This document shows, in pieces, positions 8,389 through 16,834 of a DNA stretch of 64,000 bases. Source of the stretch: Luteimonas galliterrae (GTDB lineage: Bacteria > Pseudomonadota > Gammaproteobacteria > Xanthomonadales > Xanthomonadaceae); NCBI RefSeq assembly GCF_023374055.1, contig NZ_JAMBEP010000001.1, positions 930,001 to 994,000 on the forward strand. The letters run 5' to 3'. The notes under the pieces are model-generated. The model searched no databases and was not told the DNA's origin. It saw nothing but the letters and a program-made list of their open reading frames with translations. The position numbers were made by a program, and so were the translations under genes. Every line of letters begins with the position of its first letter. The stretch's first letter is position 1.

Positions 8389-9006
8389 ATGTCCAAGGAT
8401 TGTTGCGAAAAGCGGATCGACGCCGACGCCCTGCGGCGCCAGGAGCGACGGGTGCTGGCGATCGTGCTTGCGATCAATCTGGCCACCTTCGTATTGATGG
8501 TCGCGGCTGCGATCCAGGGCCGCTCGACTTCGCTGCTGTCGGGCGGCCTGGACAACCTGGGCGATGCCCTCACCTACGCGGCGAGCCTGGCCGTGGTGGG
8601 TTCGACGCTGCAGGTAAAAGCGCGCGTCGCGCTGCTGAAATCCGCGCTGATCCTGTTCGCTGCGATAGCCGTGGCGGTCCAGATCGCTTGGCGTCTGGCC
8701 CACCCGGCCACGCCGATCTTCGAAACCATCGGCATCGCCGCGCTGATCAACCTCGCGGCGAACATCGCTTGCCTGCGGTTGCTGCATCCGTATCGCCATG
8801 GCGACGTCAATATGGCTTCGGCTTGGGAATGCTCGCGCAACGATGTCGGCGAAGGTTTGGCGGTACTGGTCGCCGGCGCGGGCGTATGGCTGTTCGACAG
8901 CGGTTGGCCGGATATGCTGATCGCAGTAGCCTTGCTGGCGATGTTCCTGCGCTCGTCGTTCCGCGTATTCAGTGCGTCGCTACAGGGATTGCGCGCGCCT
9001 GGCTAG
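8389..9006 (+). CDS. Short cation-transporter-like membrane protein (CDF type)
   Basis: A 205-residue inner-membrane protein with about 6 helices. The GGLDNLGDALTYAASLA stretch reproduces the D-x3-D metal site of helix 2 in cation diffusion facilitators, and SAWECSRNDVGEGLAVLVAG resembles the helix 5 site. It lacks the usual C-terminal cytoplasmic domain and the long His loop, so it belongs to the short CDF-like group. An N-terminal CCEKRIDADALRRQERR segment is cytoplasmic. Metal specificity (Zn, Co, Fe or Mn) cannot be read from the sequence. Confidence 0.75.
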   Translation: MSKDCCEKRIDADALRRQERRVLAIVLAINLATFVLMVAAAIQGRSTSLLSGGLDNLGDALTYAASLAVVGSTLQVKARVALLKSALILFAAIAVAVQIAWRLAHPATPIFETIGIAALINLAANIACLRLLHPYRHGDVNMASAWECSRNDVGEGLAVLVAGAGVWLFDSGWPDMLIAVALLAMFLRSSFRVFSASLQGLRAPG

Positions 9007-9027
9007 CGCCGAGGCGCGTTCGCCGAG

Positions 9028-9240
9028 TCAACCGTGCTTGCCCACCATCACCCGATCGCCGCACAGCATGCGCATGTGCACGCCGGTGGGCTCGCCGGTG
9101 GCGTGGTAGCGGATGCGGGCGAAGGTTTCGGCCGCGCAGAGGGCGGCGACTTTGAGACGGAAGTGTTCGAGCGGCTTGCCGCTGACGCTGACCTGCCAGC
9201 CTGGTTCGGTCGGTTCCACGGTATAGAGCGTCCGTTCCAT
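9028..9240 (-). CDS. Small conserved protein, unknown function
   Basis: A 70-residue soluble protein starting MERTLYTVEPTEPGW, with a GGAGGCCGCC SD. The pattern (a short strand with GWQVSVSGKPLEHF, an Ala-rich helix AALCAAETFARIRY, then strands HMRMLCGDRV) resembles DUF2188-like small proteins, but I am not certain of the family. An in-frame upstream ATG at 9294 would add 18 hydrophobic residues and is less likely. It is convergent with the transporter gene. Confidence 0.6.
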   Translation of the reverse strand: MERTLYTVEPTEPGWQVSVSGKPLEHFRLKVAALCAAETFARIRYHATGEPTGVHMRMLCGDRVMVGKHG

Positions 9241-9469
9241 GGCGGCCTCCCAAAAAACTATGTAGAAAAAAAGCGCCCCGGCCCTGCTTTCCACTTGCTC
9301 AAGGTGGCGGCTAATCTCCTTTGCTGAGCGGCGTCCGTTGCCAGTGCATCAAGCCGTGCTGCCGGGGCCTGCGCAGATTGCGTCCTGCGTCACGATTAGG
9401 GCATAGGTGGACTGCCCGAGCCTTTGTAGGAATTTTCCTACCCCCTTGGCGATAGGCTAGGATGGCCGT

Positions 9470-10267
9470 ATGTGCTTGATCGCGCTCGCTTGGCGTGCCC
9501 ATCCGCGTTACGAACTGGCCTTGATCGCCAACCGCGACGAGCTGCACAGCCGCCCTACCGCGCCGGCAGGCGCCGATCCCGAGGCGCCCGAGGTCTACGG
9601 CGGCCGCGACCTGCAGGCTGGTGGTGGTTGGCTGATGGCTTCCACGCGAGGCCGCCTCGCGGCCGTAACCAATGTGCGTGCCGGACTATCCGCCGAGTCT
9701 CTGCCGCGTTCGCGTGGATCGCTGGTGCGCGACTTCGTACGCGGCACTGCCTCGTCCGGGGACTATGCGGACAGCATAGGTCCGAGCGCGGCCGAATACG
9801 GCCGTTTCAACCTGCTTGTGTGGGATGGCGCCGCGCTGACTTTCGCCAGCAACCATCCGCATTACGTCGCCGATAGCGTCGCAGCGGGCTTGCATGCCAT
9901 GTCCAACGGCCCCTTCGATGCGGCCTGGCCGAAGAGCGGGCATGCGACGCGTGCACTGACGGCCTGGCTGCAGTCGCCGGCTGCCGAAGGTCCGCAAGAC
10001 GCGGCGTCGATCGCTCCTCTGCTGGACGCGCTGGCCGACACCACGCCCGCGCCCGACGACGCCCTGCCCGACACCGGCGTCGGCTTGGATCTGGAACGGG
10101 CGCTGTCGCCGCCCTTCGTGCGCAGCGAACGCTACGGCACCCGCTGCAGCAGCGTGGTGCTGGTCGGCCGCGAGCGGATCGTTTTCGCCGAGCGCCGCTT
10201 CGGCCCGAATGCGACGCCATTAGGCGAAAGCCTGGCGACGCTGGCGCGGACAGCCGCTCCGGGCTAG
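9470..10267 (+). CDS. NRDE (TANGO2-like) family protein
   Basis: A 265-residue protein opening with [24 protein letters not shown]: the conserved Cys2 and the NRDE motif define this Ntn-hydrolase-like family, related to eukaryotic TANGO2. Further family text is [26 protein letters not shown] and [11 protein letters not shown] catalytic role for the N-terminal Cys is plausible by analogy with Ntn hydrolases; the substrate is unknown. It is a single gene. Confidence 0.9.
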   Translation: MCLIALAWRAHPRYELALIANRDELHSRPTAPAGADPEAPEVYGGRDLQAGGGWLMASTRGRLAAVTNVRAGLSAESLPRSRGSLVRDFVRGTASSGDYADSIGPSAAEYGRFNLLVWDGAALTFASNHPHYVADSVAAGLHAMSNGPFDAAWPKSGHATRALTAWLQSPAAEGPQDAASIAPLLDALADTTPAPDDALPDTGVGLDLERALSPPFVRSERYGTRCSSVVLVGRERIVFAERRFGPNATPLGESLATLARTAAPG

Positions 10268-10391
10268 ATCGTCCGCGTCATCGAAATGCAGTAGACATCC
10301 CGCCAGGCGGCCTTCATTCGGGCTTAACCGGACTCCGCCGAATCTCGGGAGCGGCATAGCCATGCCGATAAACGCTATGGGGGCAGGACTT

Positions 10392-10808
10392 ATGAAGCGC
10401 CGATGGGGATGGTGCGCCGCGGCCGCGCTGCTGGCCGCCGCGGCTGCGCACGGACAGGCCGAAGAAAGAAAGAGCGTCAACGTCACCAGCGAAACCATCG
10501 TCAAGCGGATGGATCGCAGCGGCGACGGCAAGATCGGGCACGAGGAATTCCGCAACGCCATGATGCGCCGTTTCTCCGCGGCCGACGCGAACGGCGACGG
10601 CATGTTGAGCGGCGACGAGGTGCCGACGCATTCGATCGTCGTCAACAAGAGCGAAGGCGCGAGCAACGAAGTGAAGCTCGAGGATTACAGCGCCGCGCTG
10701 CGGCCGGCCTTCGACGAGTTCGATGCCGACCGCGACGGCGCCCTCGCCGGCGACGAGATCGAAGCCCTGGCGCAGGCGCGACGCAAGCTGAAGGAGGCCA
10801 CGCCATGA
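10392..10808 (+). CDS. Exported EF-hand protein
   Basis: A 138-residue protein with a signal peptide (MKRRW start, hydrophobic stretch, cleavage near AHGQA) and three EF-hand loops: DRSGDGKIGHEEF, DANGDGMLSGDE and DADRDGALAGDE. It is presumably a periplasmic or secreted calcium binder. The start at 10392 is preferred to the upstream ATG at 10362 because it has an AGGA SD and gives a normal signal peptide. Its stop overlaps the next start (ATGA), so the two proteins are translationally coupled. Confidence 0.85.
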   Translation: MKRRWGWCAAAALLAAAAAHGQAEERKSVNVTSETIVKRMDRSGDGKIGHEEFRNAMMRRFSAADANGDGMLSGDEVPTHSIVVNKSEGASNEVKLEDYSAALRPAFDEFDADRDGALAGDEIEALAQARRKLKEATP

Positions 10809-11422
10809 ACCGCTTCGTCCTTCTTTGCGGCTTGCTGGCCGCCGCCGGTTTCTCAGCCAGCGAGGCCCGCGCACAGCAAACGGTGCGTTGCGAATCTCAG
10901 GGCGGGCGCTACCAGAGCTGCGGCGTAGACACGCGTGGCGGCGTGCGCCTGTCTCGCCAGCTCAGCTCGCAAGGTTGCTGGCAGAACGATACCTGGGGCT
11001 ACGACCGCAACCGGATCTGGGTCACCAACGGTTGCCGTGCGGAATTCACGGTCGGCGAAAACCACAGCTCGGGCAGCAACAGCGGCGCGGTGGCGGGCGT
11101 CGCGATCGCCGCGCTGATCGGCGCGGCGATCCTGGCCAACAAAGACAAGGACCGCGACGACGACCGCTACGACCAGCACTACAACCCCGGCTATGGCGGC
11201 GGCTACCGCCCCGGTTACGGCGGCGGCTACAACCCGATCGCCGTGATCCGTTGCGAATCCCGCAACAACGGCCTGACCAACTGCGCGGTGCCGCGCAACG
11301 GACCGGTGGAGGTGTACCGCCAGATCAGCGGCACGCCGTGCCGCTACGGCAACACCTGGGGTACTCAGCCCGGATCGATCTGGGTGACCAACGGCTGCCG
11401 CGCGGAATTCGCCGTGTACTGA
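10805..11422 (+). CDS. DUF3011 domain protein with two repeats
   Basis: A 205-residue exported protein (signal peptide about 1-23, cleavage after ARAQ). It contains two DUF3011 units, residues about 25-80 and 148-205. Each has RCES, a Cys pair, a CW or CRYGNTWG segment and the closing IWVTNGCRAEF. Between them lies a hydrophobic helix (VAGVAIAALIGAAIL) followed by an acidic stretch and a Gly/Tyr-rich linker (GYGGGYRPGYGGG). The Cys pattern suggests disulfides. Function is unknown. It overlaps the EF-hand gene by four bases and is followed by a strong terminator. Confidence 0.85.
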   Translation: MNRFVLLCGLLAAAGFSASEARAQQTVRCESQGGRYQSCGVDTRGGVRLSRQLSSQGCWQNDTWGYDRNRIWVTNGCRAEFTVGENHSSGSNSGAVAGVAIAALIGAAILANKDKDRDDDRYDQHYNPGYGGGYRPGYGGGYNPIAVIRCESRNNGLTNCAVPRNGPVEVYRQISGTPCRYGNTWGTQPGSIWVTNGCRAEFAVY

Positions 11423-11442
11423 TACGACATTGCCGCAGGACC

Positions 11443-11471
11443 AACGACGGCCCGCCATGCGGGCCGTCGTT
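11443..11471 (+). terminator. Rho-independent-like hairpin after the DUF3011 gene
   Basis: A perfect 13-bp stem (AACGACGGCCCGC pairing with its complement) with a 3-base CAT loop, 20 bases after the stop. The T-run is short (TTGTT), so it is a strong hairpin but a weak canonical terminator. Confidence 0.7.
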
Positions 11472-11475
11472 GTTC

Positions 11476-11739
11476 AGGCTGAATGCGCGGTCGCGAAGAC
11501 GATCAGTCGCTTACGCGCGCATTCCAGAATCCACTGCGGTGGCGATGCACAAGTCGCGGATAAATCTGCTAAAAAACAAATGCAAAAAAGTGAAGGCCCA
11601 GTCTTTCAGGTTTCCCTGATCGGCTGAGCCTTCGTTGCCGAAGCTTCTGCTCTGACTTGCGTCGTCGCTTTTTCTTCGACGTTTGCAGGATACGGGCGGC
11701 GGCGTTAAGCCGGTGTCAAAAAAGCGCCATGCGACGAAA
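11476..11739. other. Intergenic region between convergent genes
   Basis: About 260 bases with no credible gene on either strand. It contains a locally AT-rich patch (about 11560-11600, with several A-runs) that stands out from the GC-rich surroundings. No clear promoter or RNA structure was recognised. Confidence 0.5.
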
Positions 11740-12204
11740 TTATTTCTGCGGCGGTCGCGCCCATGGCCACCAACCGCTGCCGTGCCGCGCATAACGGTCG
11801 GCCGCGCGTTCGAAACGATTGCGCACGCTGACGCCGCCGCACAACAGATACAACGGCAGGAACAACGGCCCCAGCGCCATGTATTGGTAGACATGAGCGC
11901 GTTCGTGATCGGCGAGCAGGATCTCGGACTCTTCGCCATGGCCGGCGCGATGCGCGTACGTCAGGCAGGGCGAATCCAACGTGTCGCCGGTGTGCAGGAT
12001 GGCGTTGCCCAGCGTGATCGCGCCCCCCGGCCCCCAAGGCCAACGGTGGAAAACGATCGCCAGATCGCGATGGCTGTAGTGCGCGTGCGCGCCGAACGCG
12101 ATGCCGACGACGCCCGCGATCAGGCCGAGCAAGGTGTTGGGCAACGTCCACAGCGCGCCGAGCGCGCAGGCCGCGGCGATCGGCAAGCGCGGCGCTTCGC
12201 TCAA
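11740..12204 (-). CDS. Small membrane protein with an HExxH zincin-like motif
   Basis: About 154 residues, with hydrophobic segments near residues 5-35 and around PLFLPLYLLCGG. The central ILLADHERAHVYQYMALGP contains H-E-x-x-H, the zinc site of metallopeptidases, and a downstream ERAADRYA could supply the third ligand. It may be a minimal membrane protease or a degenerate relative; activity is unproven. I chose a TTG start at 12204: its TTGA overlaps the pspC stop and a GGAAGGGA SD lies just ahead. An ATG at 12231 would overlap pspC by 31 bases. Confidence 0.65.
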   Translation of the reverse strand: MSEAPRLPIAAACALGALWTLPNTLLGLIAGVVGIAFGAHAHYSHRDLAIVFHRWPWGPGGAITLGNAILHTGDTLDSPCLTYAHRAGHGEESEILLADHERAHVYQYMALGPLFLPLYLLCGGVSVRNRFERAADRYARHGSGWWPWARPPQK

Positions 12205-12404
12205 TCGTTCCCTTCCGGAATCAGCAACCACAGGATCAGGTAGACCAGGATCCCCGGGAACGCAACCGATATCACCGACAGCACGACGTAGATCACGCGC
12301 AGCAGCGTGGAATTCCAGCCGAAGCGATGGGCGATGCCGCCGATCACGCCGGCCAGGACGCGGTCGTTGATGGAACGGGCAAGGATGGGCTTGGACGTGT
12401 TCAT
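12201..12404 (-). CDS. PspC domain protein
   Basis: A 67-residue protein that is essentially a single PspC domain: RVLAGVIGGIAHRFGWNSTLLRVIY followed by a long hydrophobic helix (VVLSVISVAFPGILVYLILWLLIP). PspC proteins sit in the inner membrane and take part in envelope-stress responses. No pspA or pspB is next to it. It lies between the DUF5329 gene and the HExxH gene, overlapping the latter, so the three may be one transcript. Confidence 0.9.
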   Translation of the reverse strand: MNTSKPILARSINDRVLAGVIGGIAHRFGWNSTLLRVIYVVLSVISVAFPGILVYLILWLLIPEGND

Positions 12405-12444
12405 CTGGCTCGGTGGCTGGACGGGTCGAGCCCAGTCTAACCGC

Positions 12445-12819
12445 TCATTTCGCGGTTGCGCGCAACCGCCGCAGCTGCTGCCGGAACCAGTCCGCGGACG
12501 CCTGCCGGGCCTGGCCCGGACACTGCACGTGGTACGGCCGGCCGCTGACGCTGCTCTCGCTGGCCGCGCGCTCGATGAACTGCTCGGCCGTCGCGGCCAT
12601 GTTGCGTTTGCGCAGCCAATCGTACTTGCGCTGCAGATGGCTGCGCGCTTCGGCGGCGCCGTACCACTTGCCGTTGCGCTCGAAACGGCAGTCGGAAGCG
12701 TCCAGCGCCGCGATCAGCCCGGCGATCTCCGCCTGCGCGTCCGCTTGCGCAGCGGCGGCGGGCACGTGCGGCGACAGAAAGCAAACGGCGCCGGCGAGCG
12801 CGAGCGCGAACCGCCTCAT
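12445..12819 (-). CDS. DUF5329-type exported protein
   Basis: A 124-residue protein with a signal peptide (MRRFALALAGAVCFLS, cleavage near AAAAQ). Family-like text is EIAGLIAALDASDCRFERNGKWY, AEARSHLQRKYDWL, ATAEQFIERAASESSVSG and PYHVQCPG. Two Cys residues could form a disulfide. Function is unknown. The start overlaps the phaC stop (ATGA), so it is translationally coupled to PHA synthase, although it is predicted to be periplasmic. Confidence 0.8.
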   Translation of the reverse strand: MRRFALALAGAVCFLSPHVPAAAAQADAQAEIAGLIAALDASDCRFERNGKWYGAAEARSHLQRKYDWLRKRNMAATAEQFIERAASESSVSGRPYHVQCPGQARQASADWFRQQLRRLRATAK

Positions 12820-13889
12820 TTCGGCGAACGTTGATCCAGCCACGAGTGGATCGTATCGGGCACTTCCTTCTGCGCGCGGCCGGAGACGTAGATGCCGATG
12901 TGGCCGCCGCGGAACGACAGCTCGGTGTAATCGCCGCTGCCGATCAGGCCCTTCAGGGCCCTGGACGACGCCGGCGGCACCAAGTGGTCCTGCTCGGCGA
13001 AGATGTTCAGCACCGGCATCTCGATCAGGCCCAGATGCACCTCGTTCTCGCCGATGACGATGCCGCCCTTGACGAAACCGTTGCCCTGGTAGAACTGCTT
13101 GATGAACTGGCGGAAGGCCTCGCCGGCCTGGTCCGGCGAATCGAAGATCCACTTCTCCATGCGCAGGAAGTCCTCGACCGCCTTCTTGTCGTCGAGGATG
13201 TCGACCAGCCCCACGTATTTCTGCGAGAACAGCCGCCACGGCTTCAGCGTCAGGTAGCACCAGTTCATCAGGTCGGCCGGCACGTTGCCGAGCGTGTCGA
13301 CGAACAGATCGATGTCGATGCCCTGGGTCCAGTTCGACAGCATGTTGTCCGGCGTGTGGAAATCGACCGGCGTGACCATGGTGATCAGGTTGCGGACCTT
13401 GTCCGGATGCAGCGCGCTGTAGCACAGCGAGAACGCGCCGCCCTGACAGATGCCGAGCAGGTTGATCGCATCCAGGCCGTGAGCGCGGCGCAGATGATCG
13501 ACCGCGCCGCCGAGGAAGCGCTCGATGTAATCCTCCAGCGTCAGGAAACGGTCGGAGCGGTCCGGATAGCCCCAGTCGATGACGTAGACGTCCTCGCCGC
13601 GCGCCAGCAATCCCTTGACGATGGAACGGTCGGCTTGCAGATCGACCATGTACGGACGGTTGACCAGCGCATAGCTGATCAGCAGCGGCACCTTGGCCGT
13701 GGGCGTTTTTTCGCCGACGAAGCGGTACAGCGCCACCTTGCCGTCGCGCCAGACTTCCTGCTTCGCGGTGGCGCCGTACTCGATGTCGTCGACGTTGCGC
13801 AGCGTCTCCACGCCGGCGGCGAGTTTCTGCTGCATCCGCAGCGCCTCGTGGGCCAGGCCGTCGGCGCTGACGTTGAGCGGGCCGTTCAT
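12816..13889 (-). CDS. phaC: Class III PHA synthase, catalytic subunit PhaC
   Basis: A 357-residue alpha/beta-hydrolase-fold enzyme that polymerises (R)-3-hydroxyacyl-CoA into polyhydroxyalkanoate; class III enzymes need PhaE. The lipase-like box is GICQG with nucleophile C148; D301 (AEQDHLVPP) and H330 (FRGGHIG) complete the triad. The length of about 355 residues is typical of class III and distinguishes it from the 560-residue class I enzymes. Its start overlaps the phaE stop (ATGA), which fixes MNGPLNVSADG as the N-terminus. Short-chain monomers (3-hydroxybutyrate) are the likely substrate, supported by the hydroxybutyrate dehydrogenase nearby. Confidence 0.95.
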   Translation of the reverse strand: MNGPLNVSADGLAHEALRMQQKLAAGVETLRNVDDIEYGATAKQEVWRDGKVALYRFVGEKTPTAKVPLLISYALVNRPYMVDLQADRSIVKGLLARGEDVYVIDWGYPDRSDRFLTLEDYIERFLGGAVDHLRRAHGLDAINLLGICQGGAFSLCYSALHPDKVRNLITMVTPVDFHTPDNMLSNWTQGIDIDLFVDTLGNVPADLMNWCYLTLKPWRLFSQKYVGLVDILDDKKAVEDFLRMEKWIFDSPDQAGEAFRQFIKQFYQGNGFVKGGIVIGENEVHLGLIEMPVLNIFAEQDHLVPPASSRALKGLIGSGDYTELSFRGGHIGIYVSGRAQKEVPDTIHSWLDQRSPK

Positions 13890-14920
13890 CGGCGCGTCCC
13901 CTTCGCGTTCTTGCCGTTGCCGCGCTTGGCGGCCGCATCGGCGTTTTGTCTTTTCGGCGCTGGTTTCTGCCCGGATTTGGCGGCGGTCTTTTTCGCCGCC
14001 GGCTCGGCAGGAGGCTGCGTTTTGGCTTGCCCGCCCGCGGCGTTGCGCAACCGGCTCAAGGCGCGCTCGAGTTCGGCGATCTTGCGGTGCGCGCCGTCCA
14101 TTTCGGTCCGGGTCGGCATGCCGAGCATGGCGTTGACCTGCTCGACCTCTTTTTGGAACGCGTTGCGCAAGCGCATTTGGGCGTTGACCAGTTCGCCGTA
14201 TACTTCGCGGAACTCGGGCGACAGCGCGATATCGGCGTAGGCTTCTTCGGCGGCATCGATCCACAGGTCGAACAACGCGCGCGCCGAGGTGATCTGGCGT
14301 CCGGGCTCTTCGCGTTCCAGCAGCTTGTCCTCGAACAATTCGTAGGCGCGCTGCGAGGCTCTCATCATCAGCGCGTTGTAGGCGCTATTGCGCTCCTGGT
14401 AATCCAGTTGCGCCCGCGCCAGCTTCTGCCAGCGCTCCTGATGCTCGCGCGCGAAGCCGAACGCGGGCATGCCGAGCCATGAGGCGCTTTCGCGGCGCCA
14501 GGCTTCCAGATAAGGCGATGCGTCTTCGATCCACTGCTCCAGGCCTTGCTGGCCCTGTCCGCGCATCGAGCGGAACATTTCCGGAAAGGGATTCTCGCCG
14601 ACCGCGCCCATCGCCTGCTTCCAGGCCCGGGCCACTTCGGCCGCATTGCTGTCCTGGCCGGCGAACTGCGCGGCCACCTGCTGCATCTGTCCGTACCAGC
14701 CGCGCGCCTGCGCATTGAAGCGTTCGACCGCGACATTGATCTCCTCGCGGCCGCCGTGGACCAGCTTGCTCCAGCCTTCGATGGCCTCGTGCCAGCCCTG
14801 CGCGCCGGAGGCCGCTGCGCCCGGCGCAGCGGCGCCGCGCATCATCCCGCTCCAGGCATTCCAGTACTGTTTGGCCAGCGCTTCGAAATCGCCGGGCATC
14901 GCGTTTCCAGCTTGGGTCAT
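13886..14920 (-). CDS. phaE: Class III PHA synthase subunit PhaE
   Basis: A 344-residue PhaE protein, the partner that activates PhaC on the granule surface. Residues about 1-250 are helical and Trp-rich (LAKQYWNAWSGMM, GWHEAIEGWSKLV, ESASWLGMPAFGFAREHQERW). Residues about 250-300 include MLGMPTRTEMDGAHRKIAELE, the conserved C-terminal region that contacts PhaC. The tail is a Lys/Ala/Pro-rich stretch (PPAEPAAKKTAAK and beyond), which could bind DNA or the granule. The start at 14920 follows a GGAGG SD. It is coupled to phaC and lies 73 bases downstream of pssA. Confidence 0.92.
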   Translation of the reverse strand: MTQAGNAMPGDFEALAKQYWNAWSGMMRGAAAPGAAASGAQGWHEAIEGWSKLVHGGREEINVAVERFNAQARGWYGQMQQVAAQFAGQDSNAAEVARAWKQAMGAVGENPFPEMFRSMRGQGQQGLEQWIEDASPYLEAWRRESASWLGMPAFGFAREHQERWQKLARAQLDYQERNSAYNALMMRASQRAYELFEDKLLEREEPGRQITSARALFDLWIDAAEEAYADIALSPEFREVYGELVNAQMRLRNAFQKEVEQVNAMLGMPTRTEMDGAHRKIAELERALSRLRNAAGGQAKTQPPAEPAAKKTAAKSGQKPAPKRQNADAAAKRGNGKNAKGTRR

Positions 14921-14993
14921 CGCCGCCTCCGTGGGTCCGGGCCGATGATAGCAACCGGCCGCCCAAGCCACGTTACGGTTCGCAGGCGGCGGA

Positions 14994-15611
14994 TCAGGGC
15001 TTCGGGATCCGCAGGGTCTTGCTGATCATCAGCGAGCCCGACAGCGCGTACACGAGCGCCAACGGATGCAGTTGCCACGGTCCGAGCTGGACCATGCCCA
15101 GCCACAACGATTCGCCGATACGTCCTTGCCAGGCGGCGACGGCGAGCAGCACTACGATCGCCAGGCTGGTCGGGATCGGCGTGCCTTCGAAAAATTTCAC
15201 TTTGTCGCCGCCGTCGGCCAACGTTTCGGCGGTGACGTTGTAACGCGCCAGGCGGCTGACGCCGCAAACCACGAAATAGCTCAGCACGATCCAGTCCCAG
15301 CCGCCCTGCAGCCCGCAGGCGTAGCCGAGCGCGGCGGGAGCGACGCCGAACGAGATCACGTCCGCGAGCGAATCGAGCTCGCGCCCGAGCGTGGAGGCGA
15401 CCTTGCGCCAACGCGCGATCCGTCCGTCCAGCGCATCGAATACGAAAGCCAGCGGGATCAGCGCCATCCCGATCAGCAGATCCCCGACCACGCCTTCCTG
15501 CAGGAAGCGCATCGCAGCGAAAATCGCGCCGGTGCCGCAAAAAGCGTTGGCCAGCGTGAACCAGTCGGCCAGATGGAAGTCGCGCAGCATCGAAAAATGG
15601 CGTTGCTTCAT
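14994..15611 (-). CDS. pssA: CDP-diacylglycerol-serine O-phosphatidyltransferase
   Basis: A 205-residue integral membrane enzyme of phosphatidylethanolamine synthesis, joining serine to CDP-diacylglycerol. The CDP-alcohol phosphotransferase motif D-x2-DG-x2-AR-x8-G-x3-D-x3-D is complete, from DALDGRIAR to GRELDSLAD. About six hydrophobic helices follow the usual plan. It is the short, PssA-type II form rather than the E. coli phospholipase-D-like form. The start (MKQRHFSMLRDF) has a GGAG SD. It leads the minus-strand run into phaE and phaC. Confidence 0.9.
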   Translation of the reverse strand: MKQRHFSMLRDFHLADWFTLANAFCGTGAIFAAMRFLQEGVVGDLLIGMALIPLAFVFDALDGRIARWRKVASTLGRELDSLADVISFGVAPAALGYACGLQGGWDWIVLSYFVVCGVSRLARYNVTAETLADGGDKVKFFEGTPIPTSLAIVVLLAVAAWQGRIGESLWLGMVQLGPWQLHPLALVYALSGSLMISKTLRIPKP

Positions 15612-15909
15612 GTCGCGCTCCGGTGCGGATGCGACAGACTGCCAAAACCCGCGTGAAGCCGGTAAGGCGGAACCGCCGAAGGCGATTTCGCCGCATAGGC
15701 GGCCATCCGCGGCAGCTGTGCGAGCGGCGGAATGCGCTGCGCGCGTTCCGCCCCCTACTGATTGGCCGGCAACGCAGCCCGCTTTCCAGATGCGCCATGC
15801 GGCGACGCTGGCAAGGCCGGTGCCGGCCTTCATCGTACTTCGGTACCACGCTTCCGGCGCGCAATCCTGCTACGGTTCGCTCTTGCAGACATCAGCGCAG
15901 AAATTCCCC

Positions 15910-16713
15910 ATGAACGACCGTTTCCTCGAAGGACGCGCCGCCTTGGTGACCGGCAGCACCTCCGGCATCGGGCTCGCCATCGCCCGCGCCCTCGCCGCCT
16001 GCGGCGCGCGCGTCGCCATCAACGGGCTGGGCGACGCCGCCCAGATCGACGCTGCGGTCGGCGCCGTGCGCGACGCCGGCGCGGCCGACGTCCGCCATTT
16101 CGACGCCGACCTGCGCGATCCGGCACGCATCGCGGCGATGATGCGCGACGCGCAGGCCTGGTCGCCGATCGACGTTTTGGTCAACAACGCCGGCATCCAG
16201 CACACCGCTGCGGTCGCCGACATGCCGGCCGAACGCTGGGACGCGATCCTCGCGATCAATCTGAGTGCGGCTTTCCACACGATGCAGGCCTTGCTGCCGG
16301 GCATGGCCGCACGCGGTTTCGGTCGCGTGGTGAACGTCGCCTCGGTGCACGGGCTGGTGGCCTCGGTGCAGAAAGCGCCGTATGTGGCGAGCAAGTTCGG
16401 CCTGGTCGGCATGAGCAAGGTGGCGGCGCTCGAATACGCCAGCAGCGGTAGCCGCGACAGCGGCGGGGTCACGGTGAACTGCATCTGCCCGGGCTGGGTC
16501 GAGACGCCGCTGATCGAGCCGCAGATCGAGGCCCGCCGCAACGGTGGCAGCCGCGACGACGGGGTGCGCGCGCTGCTGAGCGAAAAGCAGCCCAGCCTGC
16601 GCATGTCCTTGCCCGACGACATCGCCGCGTTGGCGACTTGGCTGTGCCGGCGCGAGGCGCACAACATGACCGGCGCGGCGATTCCGGTCGACGGCGGCTG
16701 GACGGCGCAGTAG
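15910..16713 (+). CDS. 3-hydroxybutyrate dehydrogenase (SDR family)
   Basis: A 267-residue short-chain dehydrogenase oxidising (R)-3-hydroxybutyrate to acetoacetate, a step in PHB use. The cofactor motif is TGSTSGIGLA (residues 14-23), NNAG is at 92-95, and the catalytic set is S145, Y158 and K162 (YVASK). The C-terminal GWVETPLIEPQIEAR is characteristic of BdhA-type enzymes and separates it from FabG. A Ser/Gly/Asp-rich insertion (SSGSRDSGG) precedes it. It lies divergently from pssA-phaE-phaC, which fits a role in PHB turnover. The upstream in-frame extension to 15391 has no homology. Confidence 0.88.
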   Translation: MNDRFLEGRAALVTGSTSGIGLAIARALAACGARVAINGLGDAAQIDAAVGAVRDAGAADVRHFDADLRDPARIAAMMRDAQAWSPIDVLVNNAGIQHTAAVADMPAERWDAILAINLSAAFHTMQALLPGMAARGFGRVVNVASVHGLVASVQKAPYVASKFGLVGMSKVAALEYASSGSRDSGGVTVNCICPGWVETPLIEPQIEARRNGGSRDDGVRALLSEKQPSLRMSLPDDIAALATWLCRREAHNMTGAAIPVDGGWTAQ

Positions 16714-16834
16714 TCGCCGTGCGATCGCCATGCGCGGCTTCTTGCTCGACTGTTCTTGATCCTTTCGCGGCCGCGACGCGTGTTACGGGGAAAGCAGTCG
16801 AGCAAGCTCGACTCTACAAAAAGCGCGGCGACGC

